Source: Streptomyces xanthophaeus
Lineage (GTDB): Bacteria > Actinomycetota > Actinomycetes > Streptomycetales > Streptomycetaceae
Direction of reading: 5' to 3'
DNA length: 64,000 nucleotides
Assembly (NCBI RefSeq): GCF_030440515.1
Contig: NZ_CP076543.1
Coordinates: forward strand, 3,472,001-3,536,000
The notes below the pieces were generated by a model that saw nothing but the letters and a program-made list of their open reading frames with translations, did no database searches and had not been told where the DNA came from. Every line of letters begins with the position of its first letter. The stretch's first letter is position 1. Positions 20,906 through 29,756 of this stretch are shown in pieces. A program made the translations under genes and the position numbers.

Positions 20906-21340
20906 TCAGCCTTCGACGGTGACGCCCATCGAACGCGCGGTGCCGGCAATGATCTTGACGGCGGCGTCGATGTCGTTGGCGTTCAGGTCGGGCATCTTCA
21001 GCTCGGCGATCTCCTTGACCTGGGCAGCCGTGAGCTTGGCGACCTTGGTCTTGTGGGGCTCGCCGGAGCCCTTCTCGATGCCCGCGTGCTTCAGGATGAG
21101 GCGCGCGGCCGGCGGAGTCTTGGTGATGAAGGTGAAGGAGCGGTCGTCGTAGACCGTGATCTCCACCGGCACGACCATGCCACGCTGCGACTCGGTCGCG
21201 GCGTTGTAGGCCTTGCAGAACTCCATGATGTTGACGCCGTGCTGACCGAGCGCGGGGCCGACCGGCGGAGCCGGGTTGGCCGCACCGGCCTTGATCTGGA
21301 GCTTGATAAGCCCCGTGACCTTCTTCTTCTTGGGAGGCAT
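20906..21340 (-). CDS. rplK: 50S ribosomal protein L11
   Basis: 144 aa. N-terminal Pro-rich domain with [14 protein letters not shown], the site at the GTPase-associated rRNA where thiopeptides act; C-terminal rRNA-binding domain ending [11 protein letters not shown]11 is also needed for RelA-dependent ppGpp synthesis. A terminator upstream suggests a promoter separate from nusG. Confidence 0.97.
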
Positions 21341-21446
21341 TGCTCTCTCCGGGTCCTAGTGAGAGTTTTCAGCCGCCCATCCGGTCATCCGGATGGAGGC
21401 ATACCGCACCACGATAACGGGTATCGGTGCGGGGCTAAAAACCGAG

Positions 21447-21482
21447 CAGGTCAGACCGCCCTTCACGGGGCGATCTGACCTG
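21447..21482 (-). terminator. Rho-independent terminator after nusG
   Basis: CAGGTCAGACCGCCC (21447-21461) pairs with GGGGCGATCTGACCTG (21467-21482). On the minus strand it is followed by TGCTCGGTTTTTAG, a clear U-run. It ends the secE-nusG transcript before rplK. Confidence 0.85.
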
Positions 21483-21505
21483 TCCGGAAGCTGTCGCTCA
21501 GAAGA

Positions 21506-22423
21506 TCAGTTCTTCTGGATCTGGTCGAAGCTGAGCTCGACCGGGGTCTCGCGGCCGAAGATCTCGACGAGGCCCTTGACCTTCTTCGAGTCGGGGTTGA
21601 TCTCGTTGATGGTCGCCTGCAGCGTCGCGAACGGGCCGTCGGTGACGGTGACCGAGTCGCCGACCTCGAAGTCCAGGACCTCGATGGTGCGCTTGACGGC
21701 GGGCGCGGGCAGACCGGCCTCTTCCGCGGCGGCCTTGGCGGCCTTCTCCTGCGCCTCCGGGGCGAGCATCTTGACGATCTCGTCCAGGGTCAGCGGGTAC
21801 GGGTCGTACGCGTTGCCGACGAAGCCGGTGACACCAGGCGTGTTGCGGACGACACCCCAGGACTCGTTCGTCAGATCCATGCGGACGAGAACGTAACCGG
21901 GCAGCTTGTTCTGCCGGACGTTCTTGCGCTCGCCGTTCTTGATCTGGACGATCTCTTCCTCGGGCACCTCGGCCTGGTAGATGAACTCCTCGACGTTCAG
22001 CGAGACGGCGCGCTGCTCCAGGTTGGCCTTCACGCGCTTCTCGTAGCCGGCGTAGGTGTGGATCACGTACCACTCGCCGGGGAGCAGGCGCAGCTCCTCG
22101 CGCAGGGCCTGGATGGGGTCGACGGGCTCGGCGGGCTCGACCGGAGCGGCCTCTTCGGCCTCTTCCTCGTCGGCCTCGGCGTCGTCAGCAGCCTCTTCGA
22201 TCTCGGCGTCGACCTCGACCTCGGCGTCAACCTCGGCGTCGTCCTCGTCCTCGTCCTCGTCGGACTCGACGTGCATCGCGGCCTCTTCGGCGGCGACACC
22301 CGCCTCGACGTCGGCGAGCTCGGCCTCGTCGGGCTCCACAGCGTCCGCCGCCTCGACGATGTCGAGCGCGTCCTCGACGGACTCGACGGAGTCGTGGCTC
22401 GCGTTCAGGTTCGGGTCAGACAC
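21506..22423 (-). CDS. nusG: Transcription termination/antitermination factor NusG
   Basis: 305 aa from GTG 22423 ([11 protein letters not shown]); longer in-frame starts are not supported. The first ~120 residues are an extremely acidic extension (runs such as [18 protein letters not shown] and DEEEAEEA). Then come the NGN domain ([24 protein letters not shown]) and the C-terminal KOW domain ([15 protein letters not shown]). It links RNA polymerase to Rho or to the ribosome. Acidic extensions are known in Streptomyces NusG; their role is unclear. Second gene after secE. Confidence 0.96.
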   Translation of the reverse strand: MSDPNLNASHDSVESVEDALDIVEAADAVEPDEAELADVEAGVAAEEAAMHVESDEDEDEDDAEVDAEVEVDAEIEEAADDAEADEEEAEEAAPVEPAEPVDPIQALREELRLLPGEWYVIHTYAGYEKRVKANLEQRAVSLNVEEFIYQAEVPEEEIVQIKNGERKNVRQNKLPGYVLVRMDLTNESWGVVRNTPGVTGFVGNAYDPYPLTLDEIVKMLAPEAQEKAAKAAAEEAGLPAPAVKRTIEVLDFEVGDSVTVTDGPFATLQATINEINPDSKKVKGLVEIFGRETPVELSFDQIQKN

Positions 22424-22506
22424 GGTGGCTGCTTCTTCCTGGATACAAAAGGTGGTGGAACATGCGAAAACGGGCGACACCATCAAGGCGCCGCCCTCCG
22501 CGGGGA

Positions 22507-22788
22507 TCAGCCGAAGACGAACTTGATGGCTTTTTCAAACCCAAAGTCAATCACGGTTACCAGACCGATCATGATGATCACGAAGACAATCACCACGGTG
22601 GTGTACGTCGTGAGCTGGTTGCGAGTCGGCCAAACAACCTTGCGGAGTTCCGCGACAATCTGGCGGTAGAAAAGCGCGAGCCGGCCCAGAGGGCCCTTCT
22701 TGCCGCGCTTGCCGCCCTTGCGGGCCTTCTTCTCGCGCGTCTCGTCCTCGGCGTCAGGCATGTCGATGGAGCCCAGGGCGTCCGTCAC
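22507..22788 (-). CDS. secE: Preprotein translocase subunit SecE
   Basis: 93 aa from GTG 22788, preceded by AGGTGAGAG. A charged N-terminus rich in Lys/Arg, then the conserved cytoplasmic helix ([19 protein letters not shown]) and a single membrane helix ([21 protein letters not shown]). It is an essential SecYEG channel subunit. It lies directly after tRNA-Trp and before nusG, the usual order. Confidence 0.96.
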   Translation of the reverse strand: MTDALGSIDMPDAEDETREKKARKGGKRGKKGPLGRLALFYRQIVAELRKVVWPTRNQLTTYTTVVIVFVIIMIGLVTVIDFGFEKAIKFVFG

Positions 22789-22894
22789 GTCTCTCACCTG
22801 AATCCGGGTCGTGGCCGTACCGCGCCCGGTTGCGCCGCACGGCGTTGCATCTAAGTACGTACCTGCGCACACACGTCCGAGATGGAGTGTGGAG

Positions 22895-22967
22895 CAGGGC
22901 CGGAGGGACTCGAACCCCCAACCGCTGGTTTTGGAGACCAGTGCTCTACCAATTGAGCTACGACCCT
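22895..22967 (-). tRNA. trpT: tRNA-Trp (CCA)
   Basis: 73-nt cloverleaf on the minus strand: acceptor AGGGTCG/CGGCCCT with one G-U pair, T8-A9, D-arm GCTC..GAGC, anticodon loop CTCCAAA giving CCA, and T-arm GGGGGTTCGAGTCCCTC. CCA is not encoded. The tRNA-Trp then secE order is the Streptomyces norm. Confidence 0.95.
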
Positions 22968-23160
22968 TTGTGTCCCCCAACCTACCGCATCCGAGCGAGT
23001 GCACGGAGTGCTCACGCTTTGCAGCGGCTGGCGAGGTCCAACGACAGGTGAGTGTACGTGAACCGGGCCGTGACGTCGAACAGCACCTGAGCTGACATGC
23101 GTCGGTCCGTTGACTGAAACGGTGTGCGGCGGTTCTTCGCCGTCTGGGACGATTGCCCGC

Positions 23161-24387
23161 ATGACCTCTGCAACGCCTTCCTCCGAGCGCCGGGTGTCCG
23201 CCCGTATCGGCGCCATTTCCGAGTCCGCCACCCTCGCCGTGGACGCCAAGGCCAAGGCCCTCAAGGCCGCCGGGCGCCCGGTGATCGGCTTCGGTGCCGG
23301 CGAACCCGACTTCCCGACCCCGGACTACATCGTCGAGGCGGCGGTCGAGGCCTGCCGCAACCCCAAGTACCACCGCTACACGCCGGCCGGCGGTCTGCCC
23401 GAGCTGAAGGCCGCGATCGCCGCCAAGACGCTGCGCGACTCCGGCTACGAGGTGGACGCCTCGCAGGTCCTGGTGACCAACGGCGGCAAGCAGGCGATCT
23501 ACGAGGCCTTCGCGGCCGTCCTGGACCCGGGTGACGAGGTCATCGTCCCGGCTCCGTACTGGACCACCTACCCGGAGTCCATCCGTCTCGCCGGCGGTGT
23601 CCCGGTCGAGGTCGTCGCCGACGAGACCACCGGCTACCGCGTCTCCGTCGAGCAGCTGGAGGCCGCGCGCACCGAGCGCACCAAGGTCGTCCTGTTCGTC
23701 TCCCCGTCCAACCCGACCGGCTCGGTCTACAGCGAGTCCGACGCCCGCGCGATCGGCGAGTGGGCCGCCGAGCACGGCCTGTGGGTGCTCACGGACGAGA
23801 TCTACGAGCACCTCGTCTACGGCGAGGCGAAGTTCACCTCGCTGCCGGTCCTGGTCCCGGCCCTGCGCGACAAGTGCATCATCGTCAACGGCGTCGCCAA
23901 GACGTACGCGATGACGGGCTGGCGCGTGGGCTGGGTCATCGCCCCGCAGGACGTCATCAAGGCGGCGACCAACCTGCAGTCGCACGCCACCTCCAATGTC
24001 TCCAACGTGGCCCAGGTCGCCGCGCTGGCCGCCGTCTCGGGCAACCTCGACGCGGTCGCGGAGATGCGCAAGGCCTTCGACCGCCGCCGCCAGACGATGG
24101 TGAAGATGCTCAACGAGATCGACGGCGTCTTCTGCCCGACCCCCGAGGGCGCGTTCTACGCGTACCCGTCGGTCAAGGAGCTCATCGGCAAGGAGATCCG
24201 CGGCAAGCGCCCGCAGAGCTCCGTCGAGCTCGCCGCCCTGATCCTGGACGAGGTCGAGGTCGCGGTCGTCCCGGGCGAGGCCTTCGGCACCCCCGGCTAC
24301 CTGCGCCTGTCCTACGCCCTGGGCGACGAGGACCTGGTGGAGGGCGTGTCCCGCATCCAGAAGCTCCTGGCGGAGGCCAAGGCCTAG
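23161..24387 (+). CDS. aspC: Aspartate aminotransferase (class I PLP enzyme)
   Basis: 408 aa from ATG 23161. The frame is open further upstream, but homology begins at [21 protein letters not shown] lysine K247 lies in [25 protein letters not shown] and the NGGKQAIY motif are present, as is the C-terminal Arg region YLRLSYA that binds the substrate carboxylate. It interconverts aspartate/2-oxoglutarate and oxaloacetate/glutamate; aromatic or prephenate activity is possible in this subgroup. It stands divergent from tRNA-Trp and secE. Confidence 0.93.
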   Translation: MTSATPSSERRVSARIGAISESATLAVDAKAKALKAAGRPVIGFGAGEPDFPTPDYIVEAAVEACRNPKYHRYTPAGGLPELKAAIAAKTLRDSGYEVDASQVLVTNGGKQAIYEAFAAVLDPGDEVIVPAPYWTTYPESIRLAGGVPVEVVADETTGYRVSVEQLEAARTERTKVVLFVSPSNPTGSVYSESDARAIGEWAAEHGLWVLTDEIYEHLVYGEAKFTSLPVLVPALRDKCIIVNGVAKTYAMTGWRVGWVIAPQDVIKAATNLQSHATSNVSNVAQVAALAAVSGNLDAVAEMRKAFDRRRQTMVKMLNEIDGVFCPTPEGAFYAYPSVKELIGKEIRGKRPQSSVELAALILDEVEVAVVPGEAFGTPGYLRLSYALGDEDLVEGVSRIQKLLAEAKA

Positions 24388-24454
24388 GCCTGACCCGGCC
24401 CGCAGCACGAACCGAGCGGCGCCTCCCCGACCGGGGCGGCGCCGCTCGCCTTTT

Positions 24455-24500
24455 CAGCCCCGCCGGCGTTCGAGGCGCGGGTCCGGGCAGCTCCCGGAGG
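24455..24500. repeat. Copy of a common Streptomyces intergenic GC-rich repeat
   Basis: The string CCCCGCCGGCGTTCGAGGCG followed by CGGGTCCGGG is the reverse form of a motif found again at ~54000-54066 (GCCTCAAACGCCGGCGGGGC). Such strings are very abundant between Streptomyces genes and form strong hairpins; function unknown. Confidence 0.5.
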
Positions 24501-24600
24501 GCTCTCGCGCAGCGGCCCGGCCCCCGCTCACGCGTTCGCGCAAGCCCCCGATCGGTAAAACCCCCTCCCGCCGAGCGCAGCGGTACGGCAGGATCACCAG

Positions 24601-25620
24601 ATGGAGCACGCACGCGATCTCACGCTTCTGCCCAAGGCCCACCTCCACCTGCACTTCACCGGGTCGATGCGGCCATCGACCCTGCTGGAGCTCGCCGACA
24701 AGTACGGCGTGCGCCTCCCCGACGCCCTCACGGCCGGGGAGCCGCCCAAGCTCCGCGCCACCGACGAGCGCGGCTGGTTCCGCTTCCAGCGGCTCTACGA
24801 CGCCGCCCGCTCCTGCCTCCGCGAGCCCGACGACATCCGGCGCCTGGTCCGCGAGGCCGCGGAGGAGGACGTACGGGACGGCAGCGGCTGGCTGGAGATC
24901 CAGGTGGATCCCACCTCCTACGCCCCCCTGCTCGGCGGAATGATCCCGGCCGTCGAGATCATCCTCGACGCCGTCGACGCGGCCTCCCGCGAGACCGGCC
25001 TCGGCATGCGGGTCCTCATCGCCGCCAACCGCATGAAGCACCCCCTCGACGCCCGCACCCTCGCCCGCCTCGCCGTCCGCTACGCCGACCGCGGCATCGT
25101 CGGCTTCGGACTCTCCAACGACGAGCGCCGCGGCATGGCCCGCGACTTCGACCGGGCCTTCGCCATCGCCCGCGAGGGCGGCCTCCTCGCCGCACCGCAC
25201 GGCGGTGAGCTCACCGGCCCGTCCTCCGTCCGCGACTGCCTCGACGATCTACACGCCTCCCGCATCGGGCACGGGGTGCGGGCCGCCGAGGATCCCCGGC
25301 TGCTCAAGCGCCTCGCCGACCGGCAGATCACCTGCGAGGTCTGCCCCGCCTCCAACGTCGCCCTCGGGGTCTACGAGCGGCCCGAGGACGTGCCGCTGCG
25401 CACCCTCTTCGAGGCCGGGGTCCCCATGGCGCTCGGCGCCGACGACCCGCTGCTGTTCGGGTCCCGGCTCGCGGCCCAGTACGAGATCGCCCGCCGCCAC
25501 CACGCCTTCACCGACGCGGAGCTCGCCGAGCTGGCCCGCCAGTCGGTGCGCGGCAGCGCGGCCCCCGAAGAGGTGCAGGCCAAGCTGCTGTCGGGGATCG
25601 ACCACTGGCTCACCGGGTGA
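24601..25620 (+). CDS. add: Adenosine deaminase
   Basis: 339 aa. Metal-binding HLHLHF near the N-terminus, PHGGEL with the catalytic Glu (~residue 202), RIGHGVR with the catalytic His (~222), and GADDPLLF with the metal Asp pair (~280). These match the adenosine deaminase family, which converts adenosine to inosine (some members use adenine or 6-aminodeoxyfutalosine). Length is typical. Its 3' end overlaps the convergent small gene by 11 bp. The place after aspC and before murB is conserved in Streptomyces. Confidence 0.9.
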   Translation: MEHARDLTLLPKAHLHLHFTGSMRPSTLLELADKYGVRLPDALTAGEPPKLRATDERGWFRFQRLYDAARSCLREPDDIRRLVREAAEEDVRDGSGWLEIQVDPTSYAPLLGGMIPAVEIILDAVDAASRETGLGMRVLIAANRMKHPLDARTLARLAVRYADRGIVGFGLSNDERRGMARDFDRAFAIAREGGLLAAPHGGELTGPSSVRDCLDDLHASRIGHGVRAAEDPRLLKRLADRQITCEVCPASNVALGVYERPEDVPLRTLFEAGVPMALGADDPLLFGSRLAAQYEIARRHHAFTDAELAELARQSVRGSAAPEEVQAKLLSGIDHWLTG

Positions 25621-26026
25621 GCCGCAGGTCCCCCTCGTAGCAGTCGGCGCGTACCCGCCCGCCGTCCAGGAAGCCGATCTCCAGGTGGGTGCGGCCCTGT
25701 TCGGGCAGGGCGAACTCGGCGACCGAGGCGACGGTCTCGCCGAGGTGCCGCAGGAAGGGGTGGTCGCCGAGGTCCTCACCGACCTCGATGCGGCCCCACT
25801 CCCCCATGTCGTACGCCGCGTGCGGGGTGGCGGACTCGACGATGAGGCACTGGTCGGATCCGGTGGTGATCCGGATGGTGTCGCCGATGCTGTCGATCAG
25901 CCAGACGTCGAGGGGCGCCTCGGAACGTTCGCCGTCGCTGATGTGCCAGGACGCGACGACTCGGCTGAGCGTGCGCCCCACGAGACGGGTGGGGTCCGTA
26001 CCGGCCCCGTGCAGGGGACAGAGCAT
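25610..26026 (-). CDS. Conserved hypothetical protein, small beta-rich
   Basis: 138 aa, no signal peptide or membrane segment. Mostly strands with acidic surface (DVWLIDSIGDTIRITTGSDQ; HLEIGFLDGGRVRADCYEGD). I do not recognise a family. It lies 16 bp downstream of murB on the same strand and may be cotranscribed. Its end overlaps the convergent adenosine deaminase by 11 bp. Codon usage is ordinary for the region. Confidence 0.6.
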   Translation of the reverse strand: MLCPLHGAGTDPTRLVGRTLSRVVASWHISDGERSEAPLDVWLIDSIGDTIRITTGSDQCLIVESATPHAAYDMGEWGRIEVGEDLGDHPFLRHLGETVASVAEFALPEQGRTHLEIGFLDGGRVRADCYEGDLRLTR

Positions 26027-26042
26027 GGGCGGCCGGGGCTCC

Positions 26043-27098
26043 TCAGATGCTGACGCCGACCGTCACCGGTTCGTTGACCAGGGTGACGCCGAAGGCCGCG
26101 TGGACGCCCGCGACGACCTCGCGGGCCAGGGTGAGGAGGTCCTCGGTGGTGGCCTCGCCGCGGTTGGTGAGGGCGAGGGTGTGTTTGGTGGAGATGCGCG
26201 CCGGGCCGGTGCCGTAGCCCTTGGTGAAACCGGCCTTGTCGATCAGCCAGGCCGCGCTGGTCTTCGTACGGCCGTCGCCGGCGGGGTACGCGGGCGGGGC
26301 GGTGTCGGGGCCGAGGCGGTCCTGGGCGCGGGCGAGGAAGGCGGCGTAGGCCTCGTCGGTCAGGATCGGGTTGTGGAAGAAGGAGCCGGCCGACCAGGTG
26401 TCGTGGTCGGCGGGGTCGAGGACCATGCCCTTGCCGGCGCGCAGCCGCAGCACCGTCTCGCGGGCGGTGGCGGCGGGGACCCGGTCGCCGGCCCCGACGC
26501 CGAGGGCGCGGGCGGTCTCGGGGTACTTGATCGGCGCGGACAGGCCGCCGGCGTCCTCCAGGGCGAAGCGCACGCGCAGGACGACGTAGCGGTCGGGCTG
26601 GTCCTTGAAGGTGCTGTTGCGGTACCGGAAGGCGCACTCGGCGGCGCTCAGGGTGACCGTTTCGCCACTGGTGCGGTCGTAGGCGACGACCTCGGTGATG
26701 GTGTCGCAGACCTCTTGGCCGTACGCACCGACGTTCTGGATCGGGGTGGCGCCGGCCGAGCCGGGGATTCCCGCGAGGCACTCGATGCCGGCGAGGCCGG
26801 CCTCGACGGTGCGGGCGACGGCGTCGCTCCAGTTCTCGCCCGCGGCGAGCTCCAGCCGCGTCCCGTCCAGGTCGAATCCGGTGGTCGCGATGCGCAGGGC
26901 GGTGCCGTCGAAGCCGCGGTCGCCGATGACCAGGTTGCTGCCGCCGCCGATGATCAGGAGCGGGGTGCCGCTCTCGTCCGCGGCGCGCACGGTGGCGACG
27001 ACCTCGGCGTCGGTGGTCGCGGTGACCAGGCGGGCGGCGGGACCACCGAGACGGAAGGTGGTCAGCGGGGCGAGGGGGGCATCGTGGAGTTCCTGCAC
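26043..27098 (-). CDS. murB: UDP-N-acetylenolpyruvoylglucosamine reductase
   Basis: 351 aa. FAD-binding PP-loop region (LLIIGGGSNLVIGDRGFDG), the substrate strand EGLAGIECLAGIPGSAGA, YGQEV, and the catalytic Ser in SAGSFFHNP (~residue 240), then the C-terminal helix motif ending EPVTVGVSI. It reduces UDP-GlcNAc-enolpyruvate to UDP-MurNAc in peptidoglycan synthesis, with NADPH. Typical length for actinomycete type I MurB. Confidence 0.95.
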   Translation of the reverse strand: MQELHDAPLAPLTTFRLGGPAARLVTATTDAEVVATVRAADESGTPLLIIGGGSNLVIGDRGFDGTALRIATTGFDLDGTRLELAAGENWSDAVARTVEAGLAGIECLAGIPGSAGATPIQNVGAYGQEVCDTITEVVAYDRTSGETVTLSAAECAFRYRNSTFKDQPDRYVVLRVRFALEDAGGLSAPIKYPETARALGVGAGDRVPAATARETVLRLRAGKGMVLDPADHDTWSAGSFFHNPILTDEAYAAFLARAQDRLGPDTAPPAYPAGDGRTKTSAAWLIDKAGFTKGYGTGPARISTKHTLALTNRGEATTEDLLTLAREVVAGVHAAFGVTLVNEPVTVGVSI

Positions 27099-27178
27099 GT
27101 GGACAAGAGTACGGTCCGTGCCCCTCGCATCCCTGCGGGGCCACGGACCGTACTCACTCGTCCCCCGTACCGGCCGGG

Positions 27179-27577
27179 TCAGTGGCCCGTCTTCTGCTCT
27201 GCGAGACGGCGTTCGGCCTCGGCCCAGGTGAGGGGGAGCTCACCGGCCCGCACGGTCCAGTAGGTGAAGGCCGATTCCTTCATGTACGCGCTGGCGGCGC
27301 GGGAGCTGGTGCGGTGGGGCTCGCTGCGGGCGAAGCGGTAGAGCGCGTCCCGGTCCTCCCAGGCGGAGAGGGTGAGGAAGGTCCGGCTGAAGACGCGGGC
27401 GCGCAGGGCGACGCCGTGGGCACCGGGGGCCTTGCGGAGCTGGAGGATGATGCCGGGCGCCTTGAGGAAGAACTTGACGGCGCCGGCGAGCGTGGCGGTC
27501 TCGAAGCGGGAGGCCATGACGTAGACCTCGGCGTCGGGGGCGGCCTGGGTGGGCGTGGACCAGGGGATGTCGGGCAT
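27179..27577 (-). CDS. DUF3291-like dimeric alpha/beta-barrel protein
   Basis: 132 aa. YVMASRFETATLAGAVKFF at the start and SRTFLTLSAWEDRDALYRF, SEPHRTSSR and FTYWTVRAG later resemble the DUF3291 / antibiotic-biosynthesis-monooxygenase-like ferredoxin folds. No catalytic residues can be assigned. It follows the MFS exporter gene on the same strand and precedes murB; the block is syntenic in Streptomyces. Confidence 0.55.
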   Translation of the reverse strand: MPDIPWSTPTQAAPDAEVYVMASRFETATLAGAVKFFLKAPGIILQLRKAPGAHGVALRARVFSRTFLTLSAWEDRDALYRFARSEPHRTSSRAASAYMKESAFTYWTVRAGELPLTWAEAERRLAEQKTGH

Positions 27578-27618
27578 GGCGGGCGCTCCTTGGCGGTCTC
27601 GGTCGGGTGTGGGCGGGG

Positions 27619-29061
27619 TCAGCCGGCGGCGGGGACCTTGTCCGGGACGGCGGCGGTCCGGCCGGCGGGCACCGGGGCGGCCTTGGCCTTACGGGGCACC
27701 AGCAGGGCCAGGGCGGCGGCGAGGGCGACCGCGCCGGCGCCGATCCACAGGGCGGGGATGGTGCCGTCGGTGAAGGCCTGCGGGGATTCGTAGCCGCCCT
27801 GGGAGGAGAAGACGGAGGCCAGGACGGCGACGCCGAGGGCTCCGCCGACCTCGCGCAGCGCGTTGTTGGTGCCGGAGGCCTTGCCCTGGTCGGCCGGGGC
27901 GACGGTGGACATCAGGACGTTGGCCGCGGGGGCGAAGTAGAGGGCCATACCGATGCCGCTGAGGATCAGCGGCGGGAGCTGGGCCGCGTACGAGACGTCC
28001 GCGCTCAGGATCGCCGCGAACCAGCCGAGACCGAGGGCCTGGAAGGCGAGCCCGGCGGCGACGACGGGACGGCCGCCGATGCGGTCGGAGAGGATCCCGG
28101 CCAGCGGGGCGACGATCATCGGCATTCCGGTCCAGGGGAGCATGCGCAGACCGGCCTCGGTGGGCGAGTAGCCGGCGACTCCCTGGAGGAACTGGCTGAG
28201 CAGGAAGATCGAGCCGAACATGCCGAGGAACATGAGCAGGCTGGCCAGGTTGATCCCGAGGAAGCCGCGGTCACGGAAGAGCCGCATGGGGAGCATGGGG
28301 TTGGCGTTGTTGAAGCCGTGGTGGATGAAGCCGCCGACGAGCGCGCTGCCGACGATCAGGCCGGTCAGGACGGGGGCGCTGGTCCAGCCCTCGGAGTTGG
28401 CGTTGACCAGGGCGTAGACGATGCCGAAGAGGCCGCCGCTGATGAGCAGGGTGCCCGGGATGTCGAGGCGCGCACCGGGGGCGGTGGACTCGGCGAGGCG
28501 CAGGCGGGCGAGCGGGATCAGGGCGATGCCTATCGGCACGTTGAGCCAGAAGATCCACTGCCAGGAGATGTGCTCGGTGAGGCTGCCGCCGATGAGGGGG
28601 CCGCTGGCGACGGCGAGACCGGTGACGGCACCGTAGATCCCGAGGGCCATGCCGCGGCGGGCGGCGGGAACGGCGGCGGTGAGCAGGGTGAGCGTGAGCG
28701 GCATCATGATCGCCGCGCCGACGCCCTGCACGGCGCGGGCGGCGATGAGCGCGTCGATGCCGGGCGAGAGAGCGGCCGCGGCGGAGGCGCCGGTGAAGAC
28801 CGCGAGACCCACGATGAAGAGCCGGCGGCGGCCGAAGCGGTCCCCGAGGGCGGCACCGAACATAAGGAGGACGGCGAAGGTGAGCGTGTACGCGTTCACC
28901 GTCCACTCCAGGTCCTCCAGCTTGCCGCCGAGGTCCTCACGGATGGCGGGGAGGGCGGTGGTGACGACCAGGTTGTCGAGTGCGGCCATGAAACTGGCCA
29001 CGCCGGTGAGGACGAGGGCCCAGACGGCGGGCCCCCGGAGCTTGGTGTCTTGCGTCTGCAC
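27619..29061 (-). CDS. MFS drug exporter (DHA2, 14-TM)
   Basis: 480 aa with 14 predicted membrane helices. Motif A-like GDRFGRRRLFIVGL after TM2, the motif C-like GPLIGGSLTEHISWQWIFWLNVPIG in TM5-6, which marks drug/H+ antiporters, and a DHA2-type DRIGGRPVV repeat. It probably exports hydrophobic compounds using the proton gradient. A TetR gene lies upstream on the same strand, and an operator-like site just before this start suggests induction by the exported compound. Confidence 0.88.
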   Translation of the reverse strand: MQTQDTKLRGPAVWALVLTGVASFMAALDNLVVTTALPAIREDLGGKLEDLEWTVNAYTLTFAVLLMFGAALGDRFGRRRLFIVGLAVFTGASAAAALSPGIDALIAARAVQGVGAAIMMPLTLTLLTAAVPAARRGMALGIYGAVTGLAVASGPLIGGSLTEHISWQWIFWLNVPIGIALIPLARLRLAESTAPGARLDIPGTLLISGGLFGIVYALVNANSEGWTSAPVLTGLIVGSALVGGFIHHGFNNANPMLPMRLFRDRGFLGINLASLLMFLGMFGSIFLLSQFLQGVAGYSPTEAGLRMLPWTGMPMIVAPLAGILSDRIGGRPVVAAGLAFQALGLGWFAAILSADVSYAAQLPPLILSGIGMALYFAPAANVLMSTVAPADQGKASGTNNALREVGGALGVAVLASVFSSQGGYESPQAFTDGTIPALWIGAGAVALAAALALLVPRKAKAAPVPAGRTAAVPDKVPAAG

Positions 29062-29079
29062 GGCTTCCCCCTGCGGGTT

Positions 29080-29099
29080 GTTAGTTATTGCTGACTAAC
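29080..29099 (-). promoter_or_regulatory. TetR operator upstream of MFS gene
   Basis: GTTAGT TATTGCTG ACTAAC: 6-bp perfect arms and 8-bp spacer, 19 bp upstream of the MFS start. The core AGTTATTGCT and ACTAAC recur at 29721-29742 in front of the tetR gene, so both genes probably share the repressor. Confidence 0.65.
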
Positions 29100-29143
29100 T
29101 TTCACGATCATGACAAGGCACGCGAGCAGATCCCGCGCGCGCC

Positions 29144-29713
29144 TCACTTCTCCAGACGACGCTTGGCGCGCGCCGTCGGATAGAGCCCCTCCCAGACCCG
29201 GTGCTCCGGCGGGAAACCCATGGCGGCGAGGGTGTTGATCAGCATTCCGTACGCCATGAAGGTCGTGGTCTCGCCGATGTCCCCGCCGAAGGGCACGTGG
29301 ACCGTGTCCCAGAGCTCCATCCAGCCCTTGCGCACGAGCTCGCCGAGCTCGTGGTCCCCGGCCGCCTCGGCGGCGGCGACGGTGACGTACATCTGGAGCT
29401 GCATCTGGAGCTTGTCGGGATCCTCGGCGATCAGCCGGGTGTAGGCGTTCGCCATCGCCTGCGTGGCCTCCTCCCCCTGCAGCCCTTCGCCGGCAGCGGC
29501 GAAGAGGTCGCGCGTCTCCTTCAGGCAGCGCTCGGCAGCGGCCAGGAAGATGGCCTGCTTGCTGGGGAAGAGCCGGAACAGGTACGGCTGCGAGACACCC
29601 ACCCGCTTGGCGATCGCCTCGGTGGAGGTCCCGTAGTAACCTCCACGCGCGAACTCGTGCACCGCCGCGCGAATGACGCTCTCACGCCGCTCGTCTGCGC
29701 TCATCCTGACCAT
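29144..29713 (-). CDS. TetR-family transcriptional repressor
   Basis: 189 aa. N-terminal HTH (RRESVIRAAVHEFARGGYYG, TEAIAKRVGVSQPYLFRLF, residues ~10-55), then an all-helical ligand-binding domain. It lies 82 bp upstream of the MFS exporter on the same strand and is preceded by a related operator, so autoregulation is likely. The ligand is unknown. Confidence 0.9.
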   Translation of the reverse strand: MVRMSADERRESVIRAAVHEFARGGYYGTSTEAIAKRVGVSQPYLFRLFPSKQAIFLAAAERCLKETRDLFAAAGEGLQGEEATQAMANAYTRLIAEDPDKLQMQLQMYVTVAAAEAAGDHELGELVRKGWMELWDTVHVPFGGDIGETTTFMAYGMLINTLAAMGFPPEHRVWEGLYPTARAKRRLEK

Positions 29714-29720
29714 GAGACAA

Positions 29721-29742
29721 AGTTATTGCTCAATCACTAACT
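29721..29742 (-). promoter_or_regulatory. TetR operator upstream of tetR
   Basis: AGTTATTGCT (29721-29730) followed by ACTAACT repeats the core of the site before the MFS gene, with a slightly longer spacer. It starts 8 bp upstream of the tetR start codon. Confidence 0.55.
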
Positions 29743-29756
29743 ATGTCAAGGGGTGG

